Shown here: positions 1-9,389 of the stretch, one piece after another | Layout: each line of letters opens with the position of its first letter | How positions within the stretch are numbered: position 1 is the stretch's first letter | From: Jackrogersella multiformis | Taxonomy: Eukaryota > Ascomycota > Sordariomycetes > Xylariales > Hypoxylaceae | NCBI GenBank assembly: GCA_902806575.1 | Contig: CADCXD010000009.1 | Span: forward strand, 744,001-808,000 | Direction of reading: 5' to 3' | DNA: 64,000 bases | Notes under the pieces: generated by a model | The model's input: only the letters and a program-made list of their open reading frames with translations | The model's database searches: none | What the model was told of the DNA's origin: nothing | Made by a program: the position numbers and the translations under genes

Positions 1-37
1 TCGATAGAATGCAGATACGGCTCCATTGGCAGACATT

Positions 38-409
38 ATGACGAAGTTGGACCAGGTGGATACAACGTTAAAGGTCCAGAGAGAGGAGTTCGCCTCGGTG
101 AGGACCCGAGTCGGAGGCAAATGATTGATCCCACCAGTCATACATGAAGAAGAGTATTCAGAAGACGAGGAGCCGCCCGAAGAGGAGGATAATGAGCGCC
201 CCGGCCCAGCGACGATGGCTAATCGAGTCTCTAGGAAAAGACCTGCCCAGTCTTCGAACGAAGACGAAGAACCACAAGTCAAGAGGATTGCTCTGAGCGG
301 GATGGTGCAGGAAGATGATTCAGATGATGAAGAGGTAACTCTTCGGCCTCGATCTTATGATCAAGCAATAAGAATGGATCATTTAGTTCAGCTTAGCGAT
401 GGATTATGA
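38..409 (+). pseudogene. Acidic, Glu/Asp-rich reading frame remnant (possible retroelement-associated)
   Basis: A frame opening at ATG 38 reads a short charged, possibly coiled-coil segment. A TGA at 122-124 interrupts it, and it continues in the same frame as a Glu/Asp-rich stretch with a basic KRP...KR patch to a stop at 407-409. I recognise no domain. Just downstream is an AACGAGGACGTT motif (about 416-427), which recurs after the next frame near 809-820. The in-frame stop and the position upstream of a probable LTR suggest a decayed coding piece of a mobile element. It could instead be the 3' part of a host gene that begins outside the window. Confidence 0.25.
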
Positions 410-493
410 ACTAGCAACGAGGACGTTGCCTTCCAAGGTTCTTTTTAAAAAGAGGGCAATTGACACCGAGCTATAAGTCAGGTAAATAAGCAG

Positions 494-808
494 ATGGAGG
501 ATATGGAGACGAAGATATTGGAAGGGTTGGAAGTCATGTCTGACACCGTCAAAGCATTGAGCCAGGAAATTCTCCAGGTCAAAGAGATGATTGCGAAACG
601 CCCAACACTATCCGGCAAAACCATACCTAACATCATACCAGACAACAACCACGACAGCGACGATGATGACAAGGATGACGACACGGTGGTGGATTCAGAC
701 TCAGATGGAGTCATCGCGACAGAATCTACCAGAATGAGACCTCACTCGACAGCTTCAACATCATCTTCATCAGATGAAGAGCCCTTACTCAAAATTCGAC
801 GATACTAA
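494..808 (+). pseudogene. Second acidic Ser/Asp-rich frame, parallel in layout to the preceding one
   Basis: This frame of about 104 codons starts at ATG 494. It begins with a heptad-like, probably coiled-coil segment (MEDMETKILEGLEVMSD), then an Asp/Ser-rich low-complexity tail, and ends in a basic RRY. The layout (coiled coil, acidic tail, then AACGAGGACGTT) matches the frame at 38-409, so the two may be diverged copies or two pieces of one element. No catalytic retroelement domain is visible. It sits about 45 bp upstream of the probable LTR, where the 3' end of a retrotransposon's coding region would lie. Confidence 0.25.
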
Positions 809-852
809 CGAGGACGTTAGTCATCTTCTGTCGAGGGGCAGATGTCAGGATA

Positions 853-1202
853 TGTGATAAGGCTTTAATGGCAAGAGCTAATTGGTGCCATGATATTACC
901 TAGAACTCTCATAGCTTTAGCAACTTAGACTTAGAATAATCAAGCTGTTATCCGACCTGAACACTGTCTCCTACCTTTGATTCCCTCTTGTCCCACCTCC
1001 CTCTTCGACGTACTTATGCCCCCCTCTACCCCTTCACTCGACTTTTTCCGCTCTCCCCCCCTGCTGCGGTACTGGCACTTAGGCACTCATACTTATTGGA
1101 AGGTACGAAGTATTCGTAGCTATCTTACATGTAACTAGCTCGCCTCTCGAGAAGAACTCTCAAGATACAACAAAAAACTACTACACTGAGACTGACCTTA
1201 CA
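853..1202 (+). mobile_element. Probable LTR of a Ty3/Gypsy-type retrotransposon
   Basis: The segment begins TGTGATAAGG and ends CCTTACA, giving TG...CA ends with an imperfect inverted repeat over about 350 bp, a normal fungal LTR length. Just upstream are a short purine-rich GTCGAGGGGCAGA, which could act as a polypurine tract, and an AACGAGGACGTTAG motif of the kind I associate with the 3' end of fungal Gypsy elements. No second LTR is inside the window, so it could be a 3' LTR of an element starting to the left, or a solo LTR. No target-site duplication can be tested. Confidence 0.4.
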
Positions 1203-3007
1203 AATATATTCACTAATAAAGAGTTCGAATCCCGTTGTGGTTTAACCAGGTCCGACTCAGTTTTTTTCTTTGGGCACACTGGGGCGTTGAGGATGGTGAT
1301 ACGGAATCGCTATAAAGAAGGTGCGCTTAGGGTTTTTCTCCTGGTGAAGGTCGGCTAGCTGGCGCCGACGTCAACCAGCTAGGGTAATGCTAGGGGCAGG
1401 AAGTGAAGGAATTTTCTTATGTCAAACGATACTCTAGCTCTGTCCCTTTACACGGGGGTGCTCTAGACGCCCTATATGTAATAGTACGCGCGATATATGT
1501 CTCTTTAAGTAGTTACATACGTCCTCCGGATGTAAACATGATCATCATCATCATCACTAATAAAGAAGTTCTTCTGTAATAGAAAGTTAGAGAGGAACTC
1601 GATGCCATTATGCAACCGGTGAGGCCATTTCGTGGGACCTAAGCATACTAGAAGATAGGAAAAAGTTCGCATCGCTATACCTAGACTGGTTGGAAGCACC
1701 ACGGATCATCGGATATACTAGCAATGGTATCGGATCGATGGTAGACAGCATTAACGATGGATTCCAATTGAAATGGTGATGGTTGTGTAGAATACATCCC
1801 CATATCAGTGAGTTATTCGATATATTGAAATGTAATTATTATAGTAATGTTTATGGTATAATATGCAATATTTCTAAAATTCTTTTAATCGTTTTTAAAC
1901 CTAAAGAGAAAGGGTTTGATATTTATCCCTTAATGTCTATTAGTAAGCAATCTTGCTATCATCATCATTAATCAACTTGGGGTTAATGATATGAAACTTC
2001 ATAAATAGTTAAGAATAATTATTAGAACCAATACCCTCTTCTGCTTGTCCGATCTCCCTTCAAACGATGGTGGCAATCATGTTTAAATTTTATACCATAC
2101 AGATTATGTAGGTACCTTGGAGAATGTGAGTAGTTATTCTCAGCAACGAGGAAAGTAATAGCACGTTTACACAAAGCTATAAATGCTAAGACTATCTTCA
2201 TATACAAAGCATTACGTTCCTAGTTATTAGTTAAGGTTATTCCAGGAGCTAGATCCCATCTTCTACCCTTGTTAAGTATACGAATAAGTTGGAGGAGGAT
2301 AAGGCTAATATATTAAGCGACGACGAGCTCTCGAAGTGGGCATAGTGTATTTTGATAATGTAACTATAAAGGACAATGTAAATATAAATAACTTCAAGTT
2401 TATAACCAGTATTAACAGTATTTAAGGAGAGGAATAAAAGGGGAATAATAAAGGGGTAAAATAAGGGGTAAAAATAAAGGGGCTTACAACTTTAAGTCCC
2501 ACTTACGAATTATGGTAAACACTGTTATAAGTAAAAATATAATGTATTACATAACTTATTATAATGGCTATAATGGTTTCGAACACTGAAATATTTCTTA
2601 AACACTTAATAAGAAGACATAATTATAAGTATATAGATACCCGTTTTCTATGCCATCTGGAACTAATAACATAACATAAGCAACTAAGGCTACCTGTTAT
2701 AATTAATGAAGTCATTATAATTAACAACATGAAAGTCATAATAGTTACAAGCCCTCTTTGATAAAAGGGGGGACTATTTTCAAGACTATAGGAGACATTT
2801 TACCCCTTTCTGGTGTCATTGTTATTATATGATAGTAAACACGACCTTCCAAGGATTCTTCTGGGGACATTGAGTATCTAATAGTTATGTAATGGTCGAC
2901 ATGGATGGCAATGAGCTGTTCAAAACTTCACTTGCTTGAATAGTTGTCTTTAACTGCTGTATGTAAACTGTTTGTCTAAGTCACCATACCCTTATGTCTA
3001 TCATCCA
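1203..3007. other. AT-rich gene-free stretch
   Basis: About 1.8 kb with only short random frames. From roughly 1780 to 2760 it is strongly AT-rich, with purine-rich runs such as repeated AAGGGGTAAAAT-like units at 2425-2485. This composition is typical of decayed or RIP-mutated repeats in ascomycetes, but no element can be named. Confidence 0.5.
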
Positions 3008-3064
3008 TTTTCACTCAGGGGCGGCGTTTTCACTCAGTGGCGGCGTTTTGATTCAGGGGCGGCG
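3008..3064 (+). repeat. Three tandem 19-bp units in the promoter region
   Basis: TTTTCACTCAGGGGCGGCG occurs three times head-to-tail (3008-3026, 3027-3045, 3046-3064); the second and third copies differ by one or two bases. The array lies about 770 bp upstream of the start codon at 3831. GC-rich repeated CAGGGGCGG units could be binding sites for a zinc-finger regulator, which is inference. Confidence 0.7.
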
Positions 3065-3206
3065 TATTGGAGATGACACAGGTTGGCATAGTCCGTCCTG
3101 TATAAGAGACGGGTCGGCGAAGGTGACTATCGTAAGAGTCGACTCGGCGAATATGACTTCATCGCCGAGGACACTTCGTCTAACCATCGGCGCTCATCGA
3201 ACTTTT

Positions 3207-3229
3207 ATGACTCCGCTCTATGGAGTCAT
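3207..3229. repeat. Perfect inverted repeat, 8-bp arms
   Basis: ATGACTCC (3207-3214) and GGAGTCAT (3222-3229) are perfect inverted copies with a 7-base spacer. TGACTC resembles bZIP (Gcn4/AP-1-like) half-site sequences, so paired bZIP sites upstream of the gene at 3831 are possible. Confidence 0.45.
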
Positions 3230-3830
3230 CGTGAAACCCAACAATTACGGGCCAATTCCTTCCATAAAGGGAATTCAAAACAAGCAGATCTTTCCTCTCC
3301 CACCTTTCACTTTTTTCATCACACAAAAAACAACCTAAGAACCTCAATTCCAGGAGTGACACCACAACTTCCAGATCATCATCATCCATCACCAAAGCCC
3401 TAAAGGTAAGTGACACCTAAGCATATGATAGTAAATATTCTTTCCTAATACATGATACCTAACATACTCCAGTTCATCATCAGGTCACTGCTTACCCTGG
3501 GTATTTACCCATCAAAACAAGCTACCAAACTTTGAGGCCTGTACCGCGTTTGCGCTCTGCTTCTTGCCGTTCCTGCAATTCTGAGGAAGGAAAAAAAACA
3601 TCTGTCCTTCGCAATCATCGCAGCTACGATTCAGCAAGACACCTAGGTACGCGACTGATTATTATCCTATAGTTGATGAAGATACTTAATACTAACCTCC
3701 AAACCCTCTAGGCACACCCACCCTTTCCACATCTCGTAGTTCTATCTTCACCCTAGTACCATCCATCCACCATTTGTTCCGTCCTAAGACTACTCTATCA
3801 TCACCTAAGGTGATACTCACGTCGTTCACA

Positions 3831-5258
3831 ATGTCCGACTACGGAAAGTATATTCCTCCATTCCGCCAAGGCGGCCGACGTTTTTCACAAGAGGGGAGCG
3901 TTATGCCCCCTGATTACGTCTCTTCATCCCATCGTGCCAACAGAGGCGCTCGAGCGAACATGACCGGCCGAGGAGATCATGGCGGCCGTGGCCGTGGTTA
4001 TCGTCGCTTCTCGCAAGGACAATCGCGTTATCAACAGTATCAGGACCAAAAGTCAACTACTGATGAGCTTTATCATGAACATGACATCGTGAATTACTTT
4101 TGGGGAGAGAAACATGATGATGGTGACAAGCAGAGTCGTTCCACTACATTCCACGATTCGCAGATGAATCCGGAGAAGCTTGCTTACATGCTACTCTTCG
4201 ATGGAATTAACTCTCGCTGGGCTAGCGACCATGTGGTTGTTGACAAGTCCAACCTGGCTCTGGTCCCAGAGTATACTGCAAAGAAGGCAGAGTGTGCCGA
4301 GTGGACTCTTTCTATGCTGTCCGACGATGGAGTACACATTGCTCATGATGATGAGATTGGTGTCTCTGATTCAATTACCACATCAAGCGAATCGGAGCAT
4401 GATACTCAGTACGAGGAGGCTTGTGTGATCTCAATCGGAGATGATTCTTCAGACGACGCTCACGAGGGTGAGACCGCTGCCGCGCAACCATCGTCAAGCA
4501 TGAGTCGCATGGGCACTACGGACATCCGCAACCTCTCACCCGAGGAGTTTGAACTTCTCGAGAAAGAGACCAAGGCAAAGCGCCTCGACGCCCAGCAGAA
4601 GCAGGACGACCAGAACGTCCCGACATTTGAGTCGATTCAGCCGATCGAGTTCACCCCAGGCCCCCACGATCCCGTCGCCGCCTTCGAGGAGCACCGCTTC
4701 TACGGTCTACCCTCCCGCTTCGCCTTCGTCGGCTGGTACAAGGTCGCGCACGTCAGCGTGCTGGCTCCGCGCTCGGCCGAGCTCGTGACCATGCTTCAGC
4801 AGAAGTGGGAGCGCCGCGACCCTCAAGGCCACGTCGTTCGATCTAAGGCCCGCGACGCCGCCGCATGGGACAAGGTAGTGGGAGTGGAATGGGCCGTAGT
4901 CCAATTCGCAGCGCTCAAAGGCAACCAGGCGCCTCCAGCTCCTATGATTGAGAAGCTGGGTGACATCGAGAGAGCGCAAGCCCACGCCGCAGCGGGCGTT
5001 AAATCACACCGTGAAATCCTTTCCGAGAATTGGACTCACGAACGAGGCCGCACGACCACTCGCCAGCATGAGCATCAGAGTGAAGGTACCACAGCAGGTC
5101 CATCGCAAGGCACCCAGCACGCCGAGACTCATATTAAGAACGGAAGCGTGGGCACAAGCCACGAGAATGCAGCTTTCTACATGCGCTCCATCCTCAGCAG
5201 CCTTGCCGACCTCACGACAGGTCCCGGCGCCTCGGAAGATGCCATTGACGAGGAATAA
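3831..5258 (+). CDS. Conserved hypothetical protein with RGG-type N-terminus and acidic middle
   Basis: A single-exon frame of 475 aa. I chose ATG 3831 (MSDYGKYIPPFRQGG) because the frame further upstream has no ATG. Residues ~35-65 are Arg/Gly-rich (RGDHGGRGRGYRR), a pattern of RNA-binding RGG regions. Residues ~185-225 are Asp/Glu/Ser-rich. Residues ~265-380 form a globular-looking segment with FYGLPSRFAFVGWYKVAHV and LAPRSAEL...QKWERRD, followed by a Trp/Val-rich strand (VEWAVVQF). The tail is low complexity. I do not recognise a named family, though this C-terminal block looks like a conserved fungal domain. The 5' leader probably has one intron (about 3645-3711, GTACGC...CTAAC...CTAG) and perhaps another starting at 3403 (GTAAGT). 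RNA binding is inferred only from the RGG region. Confidence 0.8.
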   Translation: MSDYGKYIPPFRQGGRRFSQEGSVMPPDYVSSSHRANRGARANMTGRGDHGGRGRGYRRFSQGQSRYQQYQDQKSTTDELYHEHDIVNYFWGEKHDDGDKQSRSTTFHDSQMNPEKLAYMLLFDGINSRWASDHVVVDKSNLALVPEYTAKKAECAEWTLSMLSDDGVHIAHDDEIGVSDSITTSSESEHDTQYEEACVISIGDDSSDDAHEGETAAAQPSSSMSRMGTTDIRNLSPEEFELLEKETKAKRLDAQQKQDDQNVPTFESIQPIEFTPGPHDPVAAFEEHRFYGLPSRFAFVGWYKVAHVSVLAPRSAELVTMLQQKWERRDPQGHVVRSKARDAAAWDKVVGVEWAVVQFAALKGNQAPPAPMIEKLGDIERAQAHAAAGVKSHREILSENWTHERGRTTTRQHEHQSEGTTAGPSQGTQHAETHIKNGSVGTSHENAAFYMRSILSSLADLTTGPGASEDAIDEE

Positions 5259-5908
5259 GTGAGAGGGTTGTTTCTTCGACCGGGAGTAGCAAGTGTGTTT
5301 CATTGCGTTGCATTATCAGGGGAGACGAGATCAGAATGGACTCTTGAGGTCCGCGGAAGGAGCAGTCTCTTTGCAGCTCTAACATTCGAGCATCGCTGCA
5401 TTTCACGGTGTTTACACGACGGTGTTTACTCCACTTGGCCGCCACGAACATTGCATGAGAGATAAGGTATGAAGCATGAGGCTTGATGCTTTAATTTGAT
5501 TTGATTTGATTTGACGCATGGAAAAGTCTCGATCTGCAACACGAGACGAATTGACACGATCATGGATCGGTTAGGCTAGTTAGATACCTAGGTATTTTAG
5601 CTTAGTCCTACAGAAAATGACGAGAAAATTGGCGAGATTATAACGGACATGCTGTGATTCGTAGCTTAATTCAAGTTGAGCATCCATGGATGGGTGTGTA
5701 AATTGGTAACTCACACCTGCTTACGTAGAAAGACTGCTGCTGTCGTAATCGTAGATTTAAAGAGATAATGGTAGGTCCTATGTGTTCCTTCCCTGCCTTT
5801 GATGTCGAGGTTATATATAGATTGCATTAGATCTCGGATCATATGCCTTAGGTAGTTAACCACTCATCGCTCTGCCTATCCACGGATCGAAACTATCTAC
5901 ATTTTGGT
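5259..5908. other. Convergent 3' spacer
   Basis: About 650 bp between the 3' ends of two convergent genes. It contains an ATTTG/TTTGA pentamer microsatellite at 5491-5514 and one TACCTAGGTA palindrome near 5587. No gene seen. Confidence 0.5.
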
Positions 5909-6813
5909 TTATACGTGCTGGGACAAGAACTTCAGCACGGTCTCGTAGCCACGGGTGTACTCGGCCTTGACGCGCTCGTCCTCAAGGTCGGCGCGCGCGG
6001 CCATCCAACCGTGGATCTGGTCGCCAAAGATCTCGACGTGCTTGGGGCCTGTGAGGTTCGCCTCGAACTTGGCCACGTCCTCGGCCGGCTCATCCATGGA
6101 GGCTAGCAGCGCCAGCGGCACCTTGATGCTCGAGGCATCGGACGCATCTACCATGGCGGGGTGGCATTCCACACCCGCCTTGAAGATGGTGTCGGGCTTG
6201 GATGTCACGAGCGACACTACCTTGCCTCCCCAGCAGAACTGTGATGGGGAATGTCAGTACGTGTATATAGCCCGTATGTATGGTTAGAAATGCGGAAATA
6301 TCTTATGACTTACCCCGAGGATGGCCCAGCTTTTGATCTCCGGGTACTTCGCCGAGACGGCCTTGACGTAGTCCGGGACCTTGGCGGCCACGCTGGGAGG
6401 AGGGTACTTCTGGAAGAAGCCGCCGAGGTTCTTTTGCTTCTCCTCGGTGTCGGGAGGGAACCACTCGATGGGGCAGGGCTCGCCAGCGAACCAGTCCGGA
6501 ATGAAGACCTTGTACTGGTGCGAGTGGTCCGAGGTGGAGAGAATGTCCACACCCTGCAGCGTCTGCGGGAAGAACCCGAAGATATCGAAGATGGTGATTA
6601 GGCCCTTGGTTGCTTCCTTAGGACCGGTGACGTCTTGTGACCGATGATATTTAGCTCTATGCTCAAGAAGGGAGGCTGATTTGGTGGTCGCTTACATGAC
6701 TTAAAGCCTCCGAGCTCCTCATAGCTGCCCTTTGCGCTGTAACCCTTGGCGATTACGGGCGGGATGTTGCAGCAGGCCTCGGAATGGCCGTGTTGAGCTG
6801 GCATAGTCGACAT
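5909..6813 (-). CDS. Dienelactone hydrolase family protein
   Basis: Three exons on the minus strand (6813-6696, 6633-6314, 6238-5909) joined by introns of 62 and 75 bp with GTAAGC/GTAAGT donors, giving 255 aa. ATG 6813 starts MSTMPAQHGHSEACC. The fold is alpha/beta-hydrolase. The nucleophile Cys148 is in FCWGGK, the Asp195 candidate in SMDEP and the His222 candidate in DQIHGW, the Cys-Asp-His triad of dienelactone hydrolases. Family members hydrolyse cyclic diene lactones or related esters, and many fungal paralogues have unknown substrates. Length matches the family. No signal peptide is evident, so it is probably cytosolic. It faces the gene at 3831-5258 tail to tail, with no pathway partner nearby. 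Family assignment is firm; substrate is not. Confidence 0.92.
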
Positions 6814-8347
6814 CTTGTACAAGTTTTTTTGGGGTTAGCTGCTTGATAAGAGGTAGGATTCTAGAATGTAGTGGAGAGTATAGAGTATAGAGTACAAATA
6901 TGAGTTTGAGTATGAGTTTGAGTTTGATTTTGATGATGTTGAGGTATTATAATTCGGAAGTGAAGATGGAGGGCAAGCTCGAGAAGAAGTAGTTGCCGGT
7001 GGAGCTACAAGATCTAATGCACAACAGTAGCTCTTTCGATATCCCGGATCGTACCTGGGCAGGAGACATGCGCATCACAAGGATCCCATTCGTTCTACCA
7101 CAGTTTCGAATAACTTCCAAGGTTATGCGCGGACTTAGACGGGGAGTTGCTACGGAATTATAATGGAGTTAGAACGGGTTATTCGAATACTTTATAGTTT
7201 ACCTTGAAAACTCAACAGTTTTTCTTGACGCTGTATAGTACCTTCTAACAAAGACGGTAGTTTTTGACCTGTTAGTGATCTCATTGAATCGGCCGTTTTT
7301 AATATGCGAGAGGGGTAGCTTCCATTCTCTAGCTTTTATTGTTAGCTACCTAGGTATATTATTTCCATGCTTACTTAATGCAGACAGTGTATAATGTATA
7401 AACTGTGACAGTAATACTGGTTTATACCGTACACTTCTATCCCTCAAAATACTTATTTAAGTAACATATATGCGTTATAGCTACTAGTAGGTGCTGATTA
7501 AGTAATTAGGGGATAACTACCTAAGGTAGGTAGTAGCATAGTGTAATACAGTATTTCTAATACTGTGTCTAATGTGGGGTAAGAGTTTGCCATGATACTA
7601 AGTACCATGATGTCATATATCTCTCGGTATGAGGTATTAGGCGTAAAGCAGATCGGAAGCGGCCGCCGGCTGATGAAATCTATACCAAGAATAGACTAGC
7701 TCCCTTCTTATGTACTTTAAAGGGTTTCAAATTCCCGAGGTCATAGGGCTGACTACCCCTTTCTTAGGAAACCACTTGCTGGCCTGTGCTGTGCTTAGGT
7801 ACTATATTGTTTACTACCTACCGCAATGACTCAATACTTGCTATGTATACCTACCAGGCAACTACTACCAGGTAGGTATTGTGTTTTGTACCTAGTTTGT
7901 CCAAGACGAATATATTTCTCTCCAGTTCCATCATGTGTCATACAGCATTACGAAATACAGTAAGTACCTATTATGGAGCGCGAAGTCAACAAGTTTTCAA
8001 GAACCCCTATTCCTATATTATAACCTAACCAGTCCAAAATTCCATTTTCACCAAAATCGTTACCAACCGAACTACGAACGACATCCTCGTTCTATGTATT
8101 TACTCAATTCCTTTTCTTCGTATCATAAGCTCGTCTATCAATCCTGTTTATATAGTTCTTGTCTGCTCTGTCCTCGGTTATGCTTCTTTTGTCTTCTTGT
8201 TTTCTCATTCCTCTTGTTCTCGATTGCTTGCCCAATCGCTTGTCGACATGCTACGGATATGCGCGAACACGATTCGAACCACTATGTGAGTAGGAAATAA
8301 GCTGCTTGCTCAATACTACGAGTAGGCTAAATGTCCAGGGCCTGGAA
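6814..8347. other. Spacer with simple repeats and one copy of a dispersed repeat
   Basis: The first part is the likely promoter of the hydrolase, with GAGTATA and GAGTTT-type simple repeats at about 6875-6945. Around 7340-7560 is AT-rich and includes a diverged repeat shared with 40060-40240. Several CTAG palindromes occur (e.g. 7348, 7520). No gene seen. Confidence 0.5.
7373..7515 (+). repeat. Dispersed repeat, copy 1 (possible MITE remnant)
   Basis: Bases 7373-7463 share an ordered series of blocks with 40158-40240: GCAGACAGTGT, a variable region with AATACT, ATCCCT...AAAA, and ACTTATTTA. Bases 7491-7515 (GTGCTGATTA...AGGGGATA) match, in inverted orientation, 40060-40092. A shared interior with an inverted end block is the layout expected of a small inverted-repeat transposon. 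Confidence 0.4.
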
Positions 8348-9389
8348 CTAAGAATCGATACGTTCGGTCTCTGAAATATTGCATTGCTGAAAGGGAGTAT
8401 GACTGGGGATACTGGAAGGTGGGAGAGAGGAAATAGAACTGAAGCTTGCTTACTGAACTTCTCATCTTCTAGCTTCAGTAGAGATATTGCCTCCATCTCG
8501 GGAAACCAGAAAGTCGAAAACTTAATTCGGTCTTCCTCATCTGTCATTCGACTCTCGTCGCGTTTGATGTCTCCCGTGGGTTTGGCTGCAAACCAGTAGA
8601 TATGCCTCCAAGCGCCGGTAGCAGGATCCGGATCTAACAAGCATTGGTATCATGCCACAGGATATTAAAGCTCTAAGAAACTAGCTAAGTCTGTGGGGGA
8701 AAACAAAAGGGGACTAATGATGAGGTTTCGATAACGTACTACCAGGGCTATGATCAGCTGAGTCGAAATAATAGATTGCAGCAAATACAACAACCGGGAG
8801 ATGCGGATAGATAACAGCTAACACACCATTCACTAACACCAATGCTCTCATTGCAGAGGCCCTCTGTGATACCTGTGAGTTTATCCTCGACGCCATGCTT
8901 GGTTTCTCTGGCCTGATTCTTGGTCTGGACCGACTTTGGTGGCGTTGATCTGGACCCGAATCTTAGTCTCAGCGGTCGAGCGGCGACTCCGGTCTCCTCG
9001 GCTGTTTCGCGTAGGGCCGCGTCAAGGTATCCCTCGTCAGAATTCTTACGTCCTTTAGGCAATTGGTATATGCCGATGTTTTTGTTGAAGACCATCAGTA
9101 CCCTTGGACGTTGCGAGTCTGCTTGGTCGACTGTCACAGTTCCACAACTGACCAGCATCTCGTCGGCACGGTGGTAACAGCCTTCATTCTTGATCTTCTC
9201 CCACACTCGGTCGTCAGTCCAATCGACGTAATGGTCCGGGTCGTCCTTGGTCCACAATTCTCGTCGTACCAGTTCCTTGAACTTCCTCACAATCTTCGTG
9301 GCCCCTCTAGTCTCAGCCTTCAGCAGCCGGGTAGTCGCATTTTTTTTAGCCACTAGACGAGTGGGCTTTTCATGCGGTCTGTGAGCCAT
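8348..9389 (-). CDS. Nudix hydrolase
   Basis: The first exon (9389-8825) encodes a basic N-terminus and a complete Nudix box, G113-x5-E119-x7-R127-E128-x3-E132-x-G134 (GRKNSDEG...RETAEETGV). This is the metal-binding catalytic motif for hydrolysing nucleoside diphosphates linked to another group. The best splice places exon 2 at 8633-8454 (PDPATGAWRHIYWFAAKP...) and exon 3 at 8370-8348, giving 255 aa that end ...KFKTERIDS. The intron 8634-8824 (191 bp, GTGTTAGC donor) is longer than usual and could hide another small exon; the 83-bp second intron is clearer. The substrate cannot be told. The combination of a basic ~80-residue N-terminal extension and a WFAA strand resembles fungal Nudix proteins related to diphosphoinositol-phosphate or mRNA-cap hydrolases, which is only a guess. 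Confidence 0.85.

Noticed and set aside
1210..1250. GTTCGAATCCCG, resembling a tRNA T-arm, right after the LTR
   Set aside because: The flanking bases do not pair as a T-stem and no D-arm or anticodon arm is present upstream.
8262..8295. GATTCGAACC, resembling a tRNA B-box on the minus strand
   Set aside because: No 5-bp T-stem pairing and no acceptor stem. It lies just past the Nudix gene's stop codon.
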